Source: Choristoneura fumiferana | Lineage: Eukaryota; Arthropoda; Insecta; Lepidoptera; Tortricidae | Direction of reading: 5' to 3' | DNA length: 64,000 nucleotides | Assembly: GCF_025370935.1 (NCBI RefSeq) | Contig: NC_133494.1 | Location: 6,612,496 to 6,676,495 of the forward strand | Shown here: one piece after another, positions 34,341 to 46,258 of the stretch | Layout of the letters: each line of letters opens with the position of its first letter | How positions within the stretch are numbered: position 1 is the first letter of the stretch | Notes under the pieces: model-generated | Seen by the model: only the letters and a program-made list of their open reading frames with translations | The model's database searches: none | What the model was told of the DNA's origin: nothing | Program-made: the position numbers and the translations under genes

Positions 34341-34726
34341 AAAAAAACTTGCATTAAATTTATTTTTTTAAAGACAAGTTATACCTACTTTAATTAAATT
34401 ATACTTTAAAGAGATAAATACAAAGAGATGTAGTTTAACACTGACAGTAAAATCCTTTTTAAGGACTGCCTAACACACGACTGATATACCTAAGCATTAC
34501 CTAACGAAAATATTCAAATAAAAAAAAATGATTTATTGCCGAGTCGCATTGCTTCTAAGAGGACGGGCTAGGAATTAGCCCGTAACATATTGTACGCCCG
34601 AAATGGGTAACTGTTGATACTTTATTTTGTACTACATGTTGACTTTCTACACTCCTCACAGTTTATGCAATAAATATTTATATTTCTATTTCTATTACAT
34701 GTCGAGCTAAACTCGATTTAAGATGA

Positions 34727-35235
34727 ACTAATAGAATTTCCTTGCTCACTCGCGACCTTACTATAGCTAAGCTTATGCAAAATATGCGTGTTCATGCAGT
34801 TCCTTCACCTCCGCACTGTAAGAACACACCTACGGAACACACACAAATCACACAAACCCATTTATCACCACCACCACACCACACTGACGTTTCGAACTGA
34901 ACCAGAGCTCATCTTCAGAGTAACACAACCGTACACCATGCTACCAGTTGTTAGACTAACAAACCACAACCACCGTTTTAAATTGTCACTCCCCAAGTAC
35001 CCACATATTTATCAAACAAAACAAAACTACCCATAAATTATTAAGAAGGTGAAGATTGAGCTCTGGTTGAGTTCGAAATGCGTCAGGGTGGCGTGGTGGT
35101 GGTGATAGACGGGTTTGTGTGATTTGTGTTTGTTCTTACAATGTGGAGGTGGAGGAACTACATGAACACGCATATTTTGCATAAGCTTAGTTATCGGAAG
35201 GTCGCGGGTGAGCAAGGAAATTCTTTTAGTTCATT
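34727..35235. mobile_element. Foldback element with arms of about 190 bp
   Basis: The left arm (from GATGAACTAATAGAATTTCC at about 34722) and the right arm (ending in AAATTCTTTTAGTTCATTG at 35239) are inverted repeats, each with TATGCAAAATATGCGTGTTC, CACTGTAAGAACA-type and CACCACCACCAC blocks, around a spacer of about 110 bases. The left arm has a small insertion (ACCTACGGAACACA). The reading frames across the arms are shadows. This is the best full-length copy of the family. Confidence 0.75.
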
Positions 35236-35239
35236 GATA

Positions 35240-36560
35240 TGGACCTCCGCAAAGTAACGCCTGATTCAATAAATCGATTTAAGATGTGTGTAATCAATCA
35301 TTTAATATGAAATAGTGCCTGACTTAAAATTATTATTTATGAAGCCTTTTACAAACAGTCTTAATTTCTAATTGTTTCACACCTATCAAACAAGTTGTAT
35401 TTGTGCTTACTTATAGCAGTTTTGGCGTGGTACCGTCTCGTGTGAAAAAAATCTTCAGCAACTTTTTGGCTTATGATTCTGTTTAACATTGCTTGACATC
35501 GTAAAAGCGTGACACGGAGATAAGGGATTTAGCCTTTTGTCGGGGGAAATTCAATTTCGATGTTTCGGAGATTCGAAAAAATATCACATGAAGTATAATT
35601 GAGAGGAAAAGATGACGATGATGTGAAAGAAGCGAAAGGAGGACAAAATGGAATGATATCGAACGGTTTTTACAAAAATATGATTTTTGCATATCTTGTA
35701 TATTGTATCTAACGAAATTTAGGTAACTACGAGTATTATTGCTAATGTCCAATAAATATCTAATAATTTATTTACAGACAATAAGTACAAAAAAAAAAAA
35801 AAATGTGTTAGTATAAAACCAAAGAAAAATAAAACTGAAACTAACTTATTCTACTCATAAGCCTAAAAACATAGTCAATGTGGTATTTATTTCAATTTGA
35901 ATACTTAATATCCAAATAAGTTAGCGACAAAAGTGAAGCAAAGTTTTCTAATTTTATTTTAAAATTAAGGGGGCACCATGCGTCTAGGGCTAATCAATTT
36001 TAGATATTCTATGCACTCCTGGATAGGGATAGGTTGGTCAGAAAGTTTTTAGGTGTTTTCTTCGTATTACTAAAACAAACGCATTACAAACAAAAACAGC
36101 GACGGTAAGTAAAAAGAAATTTAAAAAAGCACGTTATTGATATGTACCTACTATAACTTAACAAGCGAAGACTCTGCCACTATAGTGTAATATAGTGAAG
36201 TACTAGCTCATTCCGTTTGTTCTTCATTTTGTTCCACATTGCTTCAAAAGGGGTCAAGATCTAGACGGATGAATACTCGCACATGCGGAAATATTTCTGT
36301 AAAACTAAAGCGCATCAGCAGTCTTCGAGTGGAAAGTTGGAACAAGAATGTAAAAACTCCACAAGTTGAAAAACAAGCAACCCACTGCACTGAAGTATGC
36401 AGAAAAAATATAAAAATGTTTAATGCTTCTAATCTTTTCTTTTTCTTTTGCGTGTCTGTTTGCCGCATGAAAAGGCGAAACAGCTATCCAAATCTTAATA
36501 AAGAAAAATTGACGTGAAGATTGATGAAATGACTACGATCGTTTTATACCTAATCCTACC
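35240..36560. other. Unassigned stretch
   Basis: A 92-codon plus ORF at 36239-36517 and a 74-codon minus ORF overlap each other; neither has a recognisable domain or splice borders fitting gene 2. A 13-base A-run lies at about 35790. Confidence 0.35.
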
Positions 36561-36562
36561 AA

Positions 36563-36720
36563 GATGGGATACCTCAAGTGCCAGTAATTAGGCCTCTAGG
36601 TTGGCAACGCATCTGCAATACCCCTGGTGTTACAGATGTTTATGGGCGGTGGTGATCTCTTACCATCAGGAGACCAACTTGCTCATTTGCCATCCAGTCG
36701 AATACAAATAATAATAATAA
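36563..36720 (+). mobile_element. Retroelement 3' end, truncated third copy
   Basis: GATGGGATACCTCAAGTGCC, TCTGCAATACCCCTGGTGTT and CCAGTCGAATACAAATAATA. Same family as 26383 and 34095; it lacks the 5' half and ends in an (AAT)n tail. Confidence 0.65.
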
Positions 36721-36777
36721 TAACCCTACCAAGACATGGAAGCAAAATCAACATGAACTTTATTTATCATGTTTTTT

Positions 36778-37075
36778 TTCTATCTATCTATCTATAGCAG
36801 CCCTTGTTCCGTCCGTCTTCGAACGTAGGCCTCCTCATCACGTTTCCACGTCTGTCTGTCCCCTGCCACCTTCATCCAGTTAATGCCGGCTTGCTGCCGG
36901 ATGTCATCCGTCCATCTCTTAAGAGGTCTTCCTCTACCGCGGGTGTTGGCACGTGGTCTCCACTCCAGTATTCTTCGCACCCAGTGGCAGTGATCCATTC
37001 TGGCTATGTGTCCTGCCCATCTCCACTTCCGGCGCTCAACCTCCTCCACCACATTTACGACAATGTTTCTTTTAT
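36778..37075 (-). pseudogene. RTE LINE 3' end with open C-terminus
   Basis: The minus-strand frame is open from about 37075 to the stop at 36792-36794: VEEVERRKWRWAGHIARMD, then WVRRILEWRPRANTRGRGRP, LKRWTDDI and a DRQTWKRDEEAYVRRRTEQG end. This is the conserved C-terminal block of RTE-clade reverse transcriptases. It is not spliced to gene 2 and faces the other way. Reverse transcriptase and endonuclease domains are absent (5' truncation). A (TAGA)n tail (36780-36797) marks the 3' end. Confidence 0.85.
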
Positions 37076-37752
37076 TTAAAGTTAATTGATACTCGTAGAT
37101 TCTAGACCACTAAAAATATGTATAATCATACTATCATAAAATACGGATAAAGAGTATCTCTCCAATTCGATAAGTTTTATACTGTAAAATTATATCCTTT
37201 TTGAGTGACGAAAGATATCTACATGCGTATGGCGTCTCGTAATAGAATTTAAAAAGCTATCAGTACGTTTCCACTTCGTTGGTGAAACAGATGATATCTC
37301 TACTTTATTTGCGCGCTGCTTCATTGGGAGCGAACGGCGTGCAGCGATTCCGTGTGGAAATCATCAAATTATGCGATGGAATAAAAAAAATCTTGTATAG
37401 GTTCGTAGCTGAATGAAGCTAATTTTTCAAGTTTTTTAATATAAGTACATTAATTTATTTGACGTAGCTATCAATTTGAATAAATTTTGTCTCTATGTTT
37501 TTCTTATATTTCATTATGAAAAGCTGGAAGGCCTGGATCGATGATATCAAAGGTCACGTTTTTGTTTCAGCTCTGCAGATAGCTCGGTTCAGTTTAGTTG
37601 GATCGCGATTTTATTGGCCGATGAAGCCAATGCTCGCGGTAAAAATAATGTATAAATCACAGCAGCGTTGATATCATAAAGTATATTTCTTTTATTAGAA
37701 CTTTTCGAGTTTGTAGGTTTAAGCTTGTGTTTTTTTTTTCACTATCCTTATA
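37076..37752. other. Unassigned stretch
   Basis: Slightly GC-richer around 37300-37380 and 37520-37640 without open frames. Nothing recognised. Confidence 0.35.
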
Positions 37753-38049
37753 GGGTCCGGCTACACGATCAATCATATCTATTCTGCGCAAATTCCAATT
37801 TGCACAAGCAAACATGCGTTAAACCGAGTTAAGACTTGCAAGAAAAATCGTGCAAGTTGCATTATACATTGCGAGGCCGTAAAGCCAACGAGCTTGTAGT
37901 GGTAAATCGAGCGCCGCAATGTAATGCAACTTGCACGAATTTTCGTGCAAGTCTAAACTCGGCTTTAAGACGGCAAAACGGTATACCGCGGCTTTTGACG
38001 ATATTCAGTTTCGCGCCAATTTTTGCACAAGTTACGTGTAGCCGGGCGT
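37753..38049. mobile_element. TIR MITE with inner foldback
   Basis: CCGGCTACACG at the left and CGTGTAGCCGG at the right are inverted termini. Inside, AATCGTGCAAGTTGCATTAT pairs with ATGTAATGCAACTTGCACGA. It is about 297 bases without transposase; the two overlapping ORFs across it are shadows. Confidence 0.7.
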
Positions 38050-38204
38050 TAATATACAAGTGCGTAATGTAAATTTTATTCCTTGGGACATTTTTTTTTA
38101 AATAGGTACCCTTATTCCAAATACTATTTTGGGTGACCTCTTCTATCCAGATGAATTTCGTTCTTACAATCTTTATAATCTCTGCGGGATAGAATCAGAA
38201 ATGA

Positions 38205-38500
38205 TGATATCCGCAGTAGAACTAAGGTTACCGACATAGCCCGAAGAATTGCGAAACTGAAGTGGCAGTGGGCGGGAAACATGCTCGCAGGACTGATGGC
38301 CGATGGGGTCAGAAGGTTCTCGAATGGCGTCCGCGGACTGGGAGACGAGCTGTCGGTAGGCCTCTAACAAGATGGAGCGACGATCTGGTTAAGATCGCGG
38401 GATCGCGTTGGATGCGGAAAGCACAAGACCGGTCTGAGTGGAGAGCCTTGGGGGAGACCTATGTCCAGCAGTGCGACTGACCATGACGATGATGATGAAT
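38205..38500 (+). pseudogene. RTE LINE 3' end, frameshifted
   Basis: It begins with RSRTKVTDIARRIAKLKWQW in one frame and continues in another as RRTDGRWGQKVLEWRPRTGR, then RWSDDLVKIAGSRWM and DRSEWRALGETYVQQ. A small deletion or insertion near 38275 changed the frame. The tail TGACGATGATGATGA follows. Same clade as 36778-37075 but a different subfamily, and opposite orientation. Confidence 0.85.
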
Positions 38501-40640
38501 CTTTATAATACAAACAAAACTCAATAAGCAGCTTTCAATGTCAACATATATGTATAGTAAAAGTCAGCAATCCATTATTTTCTGAGCTATAATCACCCAA
38601 GCGCTTACGCTGTCTGGCAAAACCTCTATTATCCGCTGTGTAATTTTCAAGCTCCTAAATTTTCTTTTATTACAAATTACAAAAGATTAACGAGGCAGTC
38701 CACTAATTTGACCCTCTCGAGCTACGGCTAAATTGCGCGATTTCCCAGGGCATGTGGTAAACGAAATTAGAGCTTTACCTCTACCACGTAAGAGTTTTAA
38801 TCGAAAACTTCTCGGTTAACATTATGGTCTCTACCCACTACACCATATCATACCATGATCGTAATAGGAACGTGCAAAAATATATTCTTTGTATCTAACC
38901 GTATGAGACTATACCGGGTATTTTTATGTACATAATATTATGTACTACGTTAAAGTCTTTTAAACTATGAATCGTACTTTTTATTAATAAATAGTGATTC
39001 AAGAGAAACGTACATTATAGACATCCTGGCAATGCACGAATGTAAAAAATGTGTATACTGCCTTTGATTATACGTTTTTTTTTGTTTTGCTTCTTTTTTA
39101 AACTTACACCCGTGCAAAGTCGGGGTGGGTCGGTCGGAAGTTGATTATAATAAAAGGAAACATAGATATCTGCACTTTTGAATACAAACGACTGCGATTT
39201 TGGTCTTATGAAAATCGAAATTCAAAAAAATTGTAGTTTATTTTTAAGTTATTTCTTATCTTGGTCAATTCTATAACTATTTTTGTATGTAGCGGGTAAT
39301 CTCTAAAATTATTGAACCAACACTTATTATTTCACTATAAGAAATCTACGTCATTCCTATGTTAGGCATCTTTTATCCTAAGAAAGTTGACAATATTCCC
39401 GCGAGACGTAAATTAAATAGAGGGCAAGAAATTGTAGGTAGTTGTAAGAATTGATCGCGTCAACAATTGACCAAATAATGGGTGGCCTTGACCACGAATA
39501 CCGGCACATTTTATCATCTTCATTTAACTCCGATAAAAATATTGCGCGGAAACTGCAGCGGAAACCTTTTAAAACGTGTGGAGTGAAATTAATTTAGTAG
39601 ATAGCGAACGATCTCCTCGTTTCAGAGGACAAGCCTAAGCGGCGAAGTAATTAGTTCTTCACGTTGTCTTCACTTAATTTTCAGGTGTGAAACATTGTTG
39701 TTTGGAACTCTTATTAATTAAGACTGGAAAATGCGAAAACTTAGTTCGGAATTACTTCATGGGTGCTAATCTTTTTTTTAATAGTGGAGTACGGAGGATG
39801 CAGATTGTAATACCTTTTAATTAGATATTTTATTAATTTCTGTTAGGTATATTATAAAAAAAATATCTTCATAAGGATTTTTTTTCGTACTTAAAAAATA
39901 TTTCACCATATAACGCTAACTGCACTACAAATTATAACACTGTAGGTAACTGCAAATTATTAAAATCGGCCAAGTGTGAGCCTAGTTCATAACTTTATAC
40001 ACAAAGAGTACCGTACTAGTTTTTAAAAAAATGCAGATTTAGAATTTTTATGTTTTTTTTTTAAATTGTTTGTTGTTATGGTAATAAACAATTGATTGAT
40101 GTGAGTGAGTATATATATATTTATATAAGCTTACTGCATGAGTATTTCATGAGATTTTAAGGAGGTTGAAATCAATCATCAACTACCCACATACAGCGCA
40201 TGAACGAGGGATGAATTGACGAGCAAACAGTGAGATTTTAAATTTGGGTCAAGAATACTAATAATGGTTGTTACATCATATATGGTCACATCCGTTAATT
40301 TGAGACTCATTTCCTCAAAAAAATATTTGAATTGTCATACAAAATGAGAGATATTCGATCTTAAGTGGGTCTCAAATTAACGATCGTGACCGTATGAAAT
40401 GATGTTTGCCAAATAAGAAAAACGATCCCAAATTTCTAACACAATAAACCCCACCAGTTTATTGCCTCTCGAAGTAGAAAAACAAACTTTCGGAACTAGA
40501 GCAATAATTGCAGGCTTGGGAGTTTGGTCATTTCCATTTAAGATTAAGTTCAGTAGGAAGAAACTTTTGGAACAGACTCTCCACTGCCTCTATTCGATGC
40601 CATAGAGTACATTAGTATGCAGTAACACAATTGATTTTAC
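38501..40640. other. Unassigned stretch with one repeat fragment
   Basis: AAAATCGGCCAAGTGTGAGC at 39961-40015 is a head fragment of the GGTTCCG repeat. (TA)n-like runs occur at 40115. TATGGTCACATCCGTTAATT and TTAACGATCGTGACCGTA at about 40281 and 40376 form a loose inverted pair. No exon signal. Confidence 0.4.
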
Positions 40641-40790
40641 AATACAATAACTCTTTATTGAACACAAACACATAGTAAGCAGTAAACAAAACACAGGTAT
40701 AATAATATAGAGATTGGCAATTGATTAGGTAAGGCATTTTTGCTAAAGTTCTAAAAAGTACAAAAAGCAGAATATTAAGTAGGTAAACAT
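40641..40790 (-). mobile_element. LINE 3' tail, minus orientation
   Basis: ACAATACAATAACTCTTTAT and TGAACACAAACACATAGTAA. A reverse AATAAAG next to a short pentamer run is typical for LINE 3' ends in this order. No coding part. Confidence 0.45.
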
Positions 40791-40830
40791 TAAGCGAACT
40801 TATAAGAAGCAGATACTTATGTAACTTTCA

Positions 40831-41199
40831 TCCTACTAATATTATAAATGCGAAAGTTTGTGCGTGCGTGCGTGTGTGTGTTTGTTACTCCTTCACGCTA
40901 AAACGGCAGAACGAATTCGGATGAAATTTGGTACGTAAGATAGGTGGACGTCTGGAATAACACATAGGCTACTTTTTATCCCGATATTCCCCCGGGATAT
41001 GGATAAAATCTTGAAATTTCAACCGTTGAGTTTGGAGTCCTGAAATTTTGTACAGTTATTCCTGACGCAAACTCAATAAAGACCACTAAGTATAATATAA
41101 TTTTTAGGATTTCCCATTGGAATTTTGTAAATCCCGGAATTCCAATTGTAACTACCAGATCGAAAAGTTTACGCGTGCGAAGCCGCGGGTAAACTCTAG
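40831..41199 (+). mobile_element. Non-autonomous Helitron
   Basis: It begins TCCTACTAATATTATAAATG after A (40830) and ends CTAG before T (41200). A small GC hairpin (GCGTGCGAAGCCGCGGG) lies just before the end. (GT)n at about 40868-40880. CACGCTAAAACGGCAGAACG and GGAATAACACATAGGCTACT are typical interior words. No Rep/helicase protein; the minus ORF across it is a shadow. Confidence 0.85.
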
Positions 41200-43487
41200 T
41201 ACTAAATATATTAAGATACCATCGTCGCCGTAACAAGTGTTAGAAAAAAAGTGTTTGCAGTGTACCTTAACTTCAAATTAACCTTATTTTTATATTATTT
41301 TTATTTACTTACATACACACCTAGTTAGGAGCTTAGAAGTAAAGAAAAATAAAAGAAGCTATTTAATAATTGAATGTTCCACTGATTTCTCTCAGGTTGA
41401 TAATAATAATAACTACTGTTCAGAATATTAAACTGTGCCGCATCTACTGCACAAAACTTGCTAGTGCTAGCAAAGTGATTCAGTATGTTGATAGATTCAC
41501 TACTTAAGTATCGATGCCCACTTTCAAACGCTAAAGTTTTAAACGACTAGTTTGCATATTAATTTTTGGATTCAGATACTAAAGTTATAATTTCGAGCAT
41601 ATGTACTTTTTTTTAACTTAGTATATTAATATGAATGTGGTCACTATTTTTTTCATTTTTAGGATTATCTTTAACGGATTCAGAACTCACCTTTGACCGG
41701 TTTTGAGTAATTTACTTCACAATTTTTTTTATTATAATGAATATTGAATGAATATGTTTATTTCATTTCAATTAATTTGAACTCGTTGCGTATGTAAGAA
41801 AAAATATCTCCTTGTTTTGTTTTCTAGCATGTAAACAAAAAAGTACAAAACCATTAGGTAAATGAGGGACAAAAGTATAAAACACGAAACTTTTGCTATC
41901 TTAGAGAATTTTATGCCAAAAATATAACAGTTTCGAAAAAACAGCAGCATTACGGACAGCGACAAAAGTAAATGCATACTTTTATACTTTATCCTTTTAC
42001 CTCTCCGTACGTAAGTTACAGTAAGTAATGTTCAAAGTAACTAGTCCTAACCTCTAATACAACAATGATATAATTGCACTTTTTCCCAAAAATTTCCTTA
42101 TGATAGAAAAAGGTCAAAAATATGTAGATAAAAAATAGGTAATTTCGAAAAGGAGTAAATTTGCGTTTACGTCAGTGTTGTAATAGAGTTGCGATAGTGA
42201 TTCGTTACTTTTGACGATGGATTACTCTAGTTACTATCAAGAAGTCAACATGAAAAAATATCATACGTATAATTAAACTTTAATTTTTACTTTAAATGGA
42301 CAAGTCTTTCAGCTTCTTATACACAAATCGATTTTATATCAGCAGTGAGATCTTCAATTACGAACTCGCAGTTCAATTTATTCTATAAGAGCCTTTGTGA
42401 TGATACTAGCAATGGCAGTCCGCTTAATGTTCCTCAACTTAAATGACTTTCCTGATACCGTCTGCAAGCATTCTATTTGCATGAAATATCTCTATTAAGT
42501 AATGCGTTCGGTGGAAGTTTCAATTAAATTGGCCAGGTATTTTCATTTGCATAGACAAAGAAAGTATTTATGACAAGATTCTATTTTGAATGATATTTGG
42601 TCTCACACTAAGTGATATACATTTTTTAAGGCTTTTCTAGGTACAAACCATAAACGTGCATAATGTTTTGACTGCCCGCAAATATAGTTGTAAAACATTC
42701 GCTGTATTTATAAGCATAGTTGTCTGAGGGTCGGAGGCCTGAAAACAGGTTCCTCTAGTTTAGGCATCAGTCTCTGCCACAGCCCCTGTACCTACCTACT
42801 TTGGATAAATTAATTTCTCAAATTGCACGTAACTGTTTACTTTGCATTGAGAAAAATAAATGCTTTTCAATTCTTTTACTTTACTATTGAAATATTTTTC
42901 AGGATAATTTTCCCTCAGTTTCGTTTTAGGCAGATTGTAGGGTTAACTAATTTAATTAATAATTTTTTTACAACCACCTTTTAATTTAGAACATAGTGGT
43001 TAATATTTTTCTTGCGCAAAAACAATTATGATTTTAATTAAAGCAACCTTTTTACGGTCTACGGATTTGAATAAGAGTCCTTTGTCTCATCATTTGAATT
43101 TTAAATATCTTAAGTGTTATTTAGTTAGTAATGTATCGACGTTATGTAGGTAGGTATGCCCGTATTTGTAAACATTACAATGCTTATTTGCATTATTAAC
43201 ACAATTATTGCGTTTATAAAATGTACAATACAAATACTACCCGATTCAGTGAGAAGATACCAGAAAAATAAAAATTAAATTAAATTACATAATATTATAA
43301 CTGATGAACCTCCATGCTGCAAGATTTGTTGCTGACCACTAATAAAAAACTTAATTTCTAATGCCTCGAATTTGATCGTTTTTTGTTTTCATTTTCTCTT
43401 TTACGTGTAAAAGTAAGGCTGATTTAGGTAAAGAATTCACTTTATATAAGTTTATAACAATTTTAATTTACTTATTTTTTTTAACAG
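41200..43487. other. Unassigned intronic stretch before exon 43488
   Basis: AT-rich. The segment 42300-42520 is somewhat GC-richer, without splice-bounded frames. Nothing else recognised. Confidence 0.35.
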
Positions 43488-43604
43488 GCGGACATAGCAC
43501 ATTCGGCCAAAGGCTACGAATCGGAGGATGAGAACGCGGGCAGAAAGCGGCATAAGGCCAACGACGACCGGCCAGCCAGTAAGACCACCATGTACTCCAA
43601 GCAG
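43488..43604 (+). CDS. Gene 2, 117-base exon
   Basis: The acceptor TTTTTTTTAACAG (ending 43487) and donor CAG|GTATGA bound exactly 39 codons. The peptide starts ADIAHSAKGYESEDENAG, continues with the basic cluster RKRHK and ends SKTTMYSKQ. Both borders are phase 0 and match the microexon before and the exon after. GC is far above the AT-rich introns. The mixed acidic/basic, Gly/Ser-rich make-up suggests an unstructured linker. GRKRHK could be a nuclear localisation signal, or a GRKR prohormone cleavage/amidation site if the protein is secreted; the sequence here cannot decide. I do not recognise the family. Confidence 0.8.
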
Positions 43605-43698
43605 GTATGATAATCGAAAACTCAATTTTGAGTATAAATAAAACTAGAATAGACTTAACTAGACTAGACTAATAATTAGATTAGACTTTCAGTTTAAA
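43605..43698 (+). other. Start of the 1.36-kb intron of gene 2
   Basis: The donor GTATGA is weaker than the other donors of this gene. The intron runs to 44966. Short ACTAGA/TTAGAC repeats follow. Confidence 0.5.
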
Positions 43699-43830
43699 TA
43701 GTCAAAGTCAAAATATCTTATTTCAATTTAGGCTATAACAAGCACTTATGAATGTCACTGCTGAGAAGAATCCGGCAAGAAACTCAACGGGGTGTATATA
43801 TTTTTAAACAGATTTTCAATATTATTAAAT
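43699..43830 (+). repeat. Dispersed retroelement fragment, (GTCAAA)n head
   Basis: GTCAAAGTCAAAATATCTTA, GGCTATAACAAGCACTTATG and GGCAAGAAACTCAACGG. Second copy of 7370-7530, in the same orientation, lacking about 40 bases inside. Confidence 0.55.
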
Positions 43831-44966
43831 GATATCTATACATCACAAATATTTAACACAACTTTATTTTTAACAATAAAAACGAAAATCAATCTATGAA
43901 CTCTTGAACCTACGGTTTTACATTTTAAGATTTATAAATAATAAGTCCGCTAGTCCTGTCCGAAAAAACTCTAAATTTAAATTATGATTACATACCAACA
44001 ACAGCGCCATCTAGCGGGTCCAATTTATTTAAATACCTTCTTTAATTTGAGGGGACAGTTTACTGTATCGACGGGATGAACATTAAATATTTGACAGTTA
44101 CAAAACCCATGAACATTTTGTTTGGGATTTTTTTTCTTTTATTTTTTTTTCGTCAATTTTGTAATGTAGGAATGTGACCGTACCGTGTTTAATACTTATT
44201 ATCCTATTACTGACGAAGACAAATCCAAAAACACAAAAATCATAAAAATTGGTCTAGCTGTTCTTGAGTTATAAATGGTGTAGCTAACACGACTTTGTTT
44301 TATATAATAATTAATTCCCACATAGAAAGTATGCTTAATTACCAGGGTCTTAAAATTTTGATGATAAACTTAAATTACTAGCATAGGTACAAGAAAAAAT
44401 TGTGCTCTCTACAAAAGAACCGGGCGTAGACATTTACGGCTGCTTTAAAGTGGCTCTCTACAACCACAAATATTTTTGAAAATATTAAATCCTGACATTT
44501 GATTTTGATTTCGAGGTTAACTGAAAGAGATCCTTTTAAGAGACAAATTCGCCTTTTTACATACGTCTGTTTTTGCTATCTGGTAATTTCATGAGTTTGA
44601 TGTATATTAAAGCGCGCGTTTAGGTAAAAATAACTGCAGATTAAACAAATATCTTTACTGCTTAAGATTAAGCGGTATTTTAGAGACCTTTTTAGAGACT
44701 TTTAAGTATTCTTTAGGATTCTAAACTAGAATAACCCTCGTTTTTTTATCCTGAGCCATTATCTCATATTTCAATACTTACATAATGTAAATTAAATAAT
44801 ATAATACAAAATAATTTATATAATATAATATAAATTATAATATTTTATGTCAATTGTGTCAAGTATCCCGTGACATCTATTATTTATTTATTATTATTAT
44901 TTCAGATGCTTTGGTAGTCTTTGCTTTTCCACTGACAACAATTTACAACGAAAGTATTTTGTACAG
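43831..44966. other. Rest of the 1.36-kb intron
   Basis: CAACAGCGCCATCTAGCGGG (43999) and TCTAGCTGTTCTTGAGTTAT (44256) with CTAACACGACTTTG are words I know from lepidopteran repeats, but ends are not clear. The acceptor of the next exon, TTTTGTACAG, is pyrimidine-poor. An AT-rich run (TATAATATAATATAAATT) lies at about 44819. Confidence 0.45.
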
Positions 44967-45097
44967 GAATTCCGGGAGCAGTACTGCATCAACAACAAAC
45001 AACTGGATCTGCTGGAGCTGGAAAAGTCCAAGAAGGACCGATTTCTTGGATGCCTCTCACAGTACCACATCGAGAGTCCCTGTTCACGAGCCAATAG
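44967..45097 (+). CDS. Gene 2, 131-base exon
   Basis: Bounded by TTTTGTACAG and AATAG|GTAAGA. The frame that continues phase 0 from the previous exon reads EFREQYCINNKQLDLLELE, then KSKKDRFLGCLSQYHIE and SPCSRAN, and stops only in the intron (TAA just after the donor). It ends in phase 2. Codons are GC-ending and typical of coding sequence (CTG, GAG, AAG, ATC, AAC). The first half has leucines spaced as in a short amphipathic or coiled-coil helix (LDLLELEKSK). Three cysteines. An alternative frame is also open but would not join the previous exon. No known domain recognised. Confidence 0.8.
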
Positions 45098-45580
45098 GTA
45101 AGAGAAAATACTAGCTTAATTTATAAGTCGCAATAAATAATGTACAGCATGAAAATTTCGTTACATTGCTTAGGGTATAAAAACTATAAACAATAAAATT
45201 CAACATTCCACCCAGCTCGCACTATAGTTGCTATATTCACACTACAAATTATTATTATTACTATTATTATTTTTGTTGCTACATTATATTATGTACTTAC
45301 ATCTGCGAGTACATGCTGTTGTTATAATCTCAAGCTCAAGAAAACAAGGAGTATTTAACCTATATTAGTACCTAAGTATGAGCCCCACAATATTATCAAC
45401 GGCACAAGTTATATTAATCCCACAACATATAACATCTTTTCACTACATATATATCTTAGTCTAAAGGAAAATAATGACGTCATCGTAACATAATATGACT
45501 TTAAGATGTATATTTATTATGTCCAAATTATGATTACTGTAAGAGATCCCTAAAGATAGGTAAGTTCGCTTTTGTGCATT
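45098..45580. other. Start of the 13.6-kb intron, unassigned
   Basis: AT-rich with a TTATTATTATTACTATTATTA run at about 45250. No exon signal. Confidence 0.45.
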
Positions 45581-45588
45581 TCCTTCTA

Positions 45589-46250
45589 GAGATGCCACGA
45601 ATAGTGATTTGGTCGAATTCCGAGTAGTCGGCAACGCTGTCGGCCGAAGCGCCGAATATTTGGCCGCCGAATATTCGGCATAAAATACATGCTTGTCGAG
45701 CGCGTAAACACGAATAAGAGGAATCGCAACCTGTCTCCCTCGTTGCGATGCATACGGGAGAGCCGCGGGCGGGTATTTGACTGTCAAGTTGTTTCATTCA
45801 ATTGCGAGTAAATCACGTACCGGCAAGCTTTATCAGATCATTATAAATAATACTCAACAAACAAACAGCAAACGAAAAACAATACTCTGACTTCTCAAAA
45901 TTTGCTAAAGTTTATCTTTCGTCTCCTGGAAGCAGCGCGTATAATGAGAGGTTTTTTTCTGAAGCTGGTATTATTTACGACGAAAAGCGTAATCGTTTGC
46001 TACCAACAAATGCTGAAAAGCTTATTTTAATCCATCACAACTTACCACTGATCAATTTTACTTATTAAATTATTGTAATTTGATAATAATACATTATAAT
46101 CTTAAGTAATATGACGTGTCTTTTTTCATTCATGATTTGGTATTCGGTATTCGACCGAATAGTACGCGTTATTCGGCCGCATACCGAATACCAAAAAAGG
46201 GACCGAATAGGCCGAATACCGAATAGTGGCCGAATTTTCGTGGCATCTCT
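45589..46250. mobile_element. hAT-type transposon, internally deleted
   Basis: The termini AGAGATGCCACGAA and TTCGTGGCATCTCT are perfect 14-base inverted repeats. The flanks TTCCTTCT (45581-45588) and ATCCTTCT (46251-46258) form an 8-base target duplication with one mismatch, the hAT hallmark. Several CCGAATA words near both ends look like subterminal transposase-binding repeats. It keeps the 3' end of the transposase gene (45847-46068). Confidence 0.9.
45847..46068 (+). pseudogene. hAT transposase C-terminal dimerisation region
   Basis: A 73-codon open frame ends at TAA 46066-46068. KVYLSSPGSSAYNERFFSEA and DEKRNRLLPTNAEKLILIHH follow the hAT dimerisation pattern (SSPxSSxxxERxFSxAGxxxxxKRNRLxPxxxEKLxxLHxNL). 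The element is missing everything upstream: DNA-binding zinc finger and catalytic core. The kept part is intact with no stop, so the deletion may be fairly recent, or the parent element may be a non-autonomous copy mobilised in trans. It lies in an intron of gene 2 on the same strand. Confidence 0.85.
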
Positions 46251-46258
46251 ATCCTTCT

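Noticed and set aside
34788..35036. ORFs rich in His (HHHH) in the foldback arms, also 35027-35215 on the minus strand
   Set aside because: They come from CACCACCAC runs in inverted arms; the same words appear in non-coding copies.
36239..36517. 92-codon plus ORF
   Set aside because: No domain, no splice fit to gene 2, AT-rich codons; an overlapping antisense ORF of similar length suggests chance.
45461..45787. 108-codon minus ORF across the hAT left end
   Set aside because: It crosses the TIR boundary and has no similarity to transposases; the true coding remnant is on the plus strand at 45847-46068.
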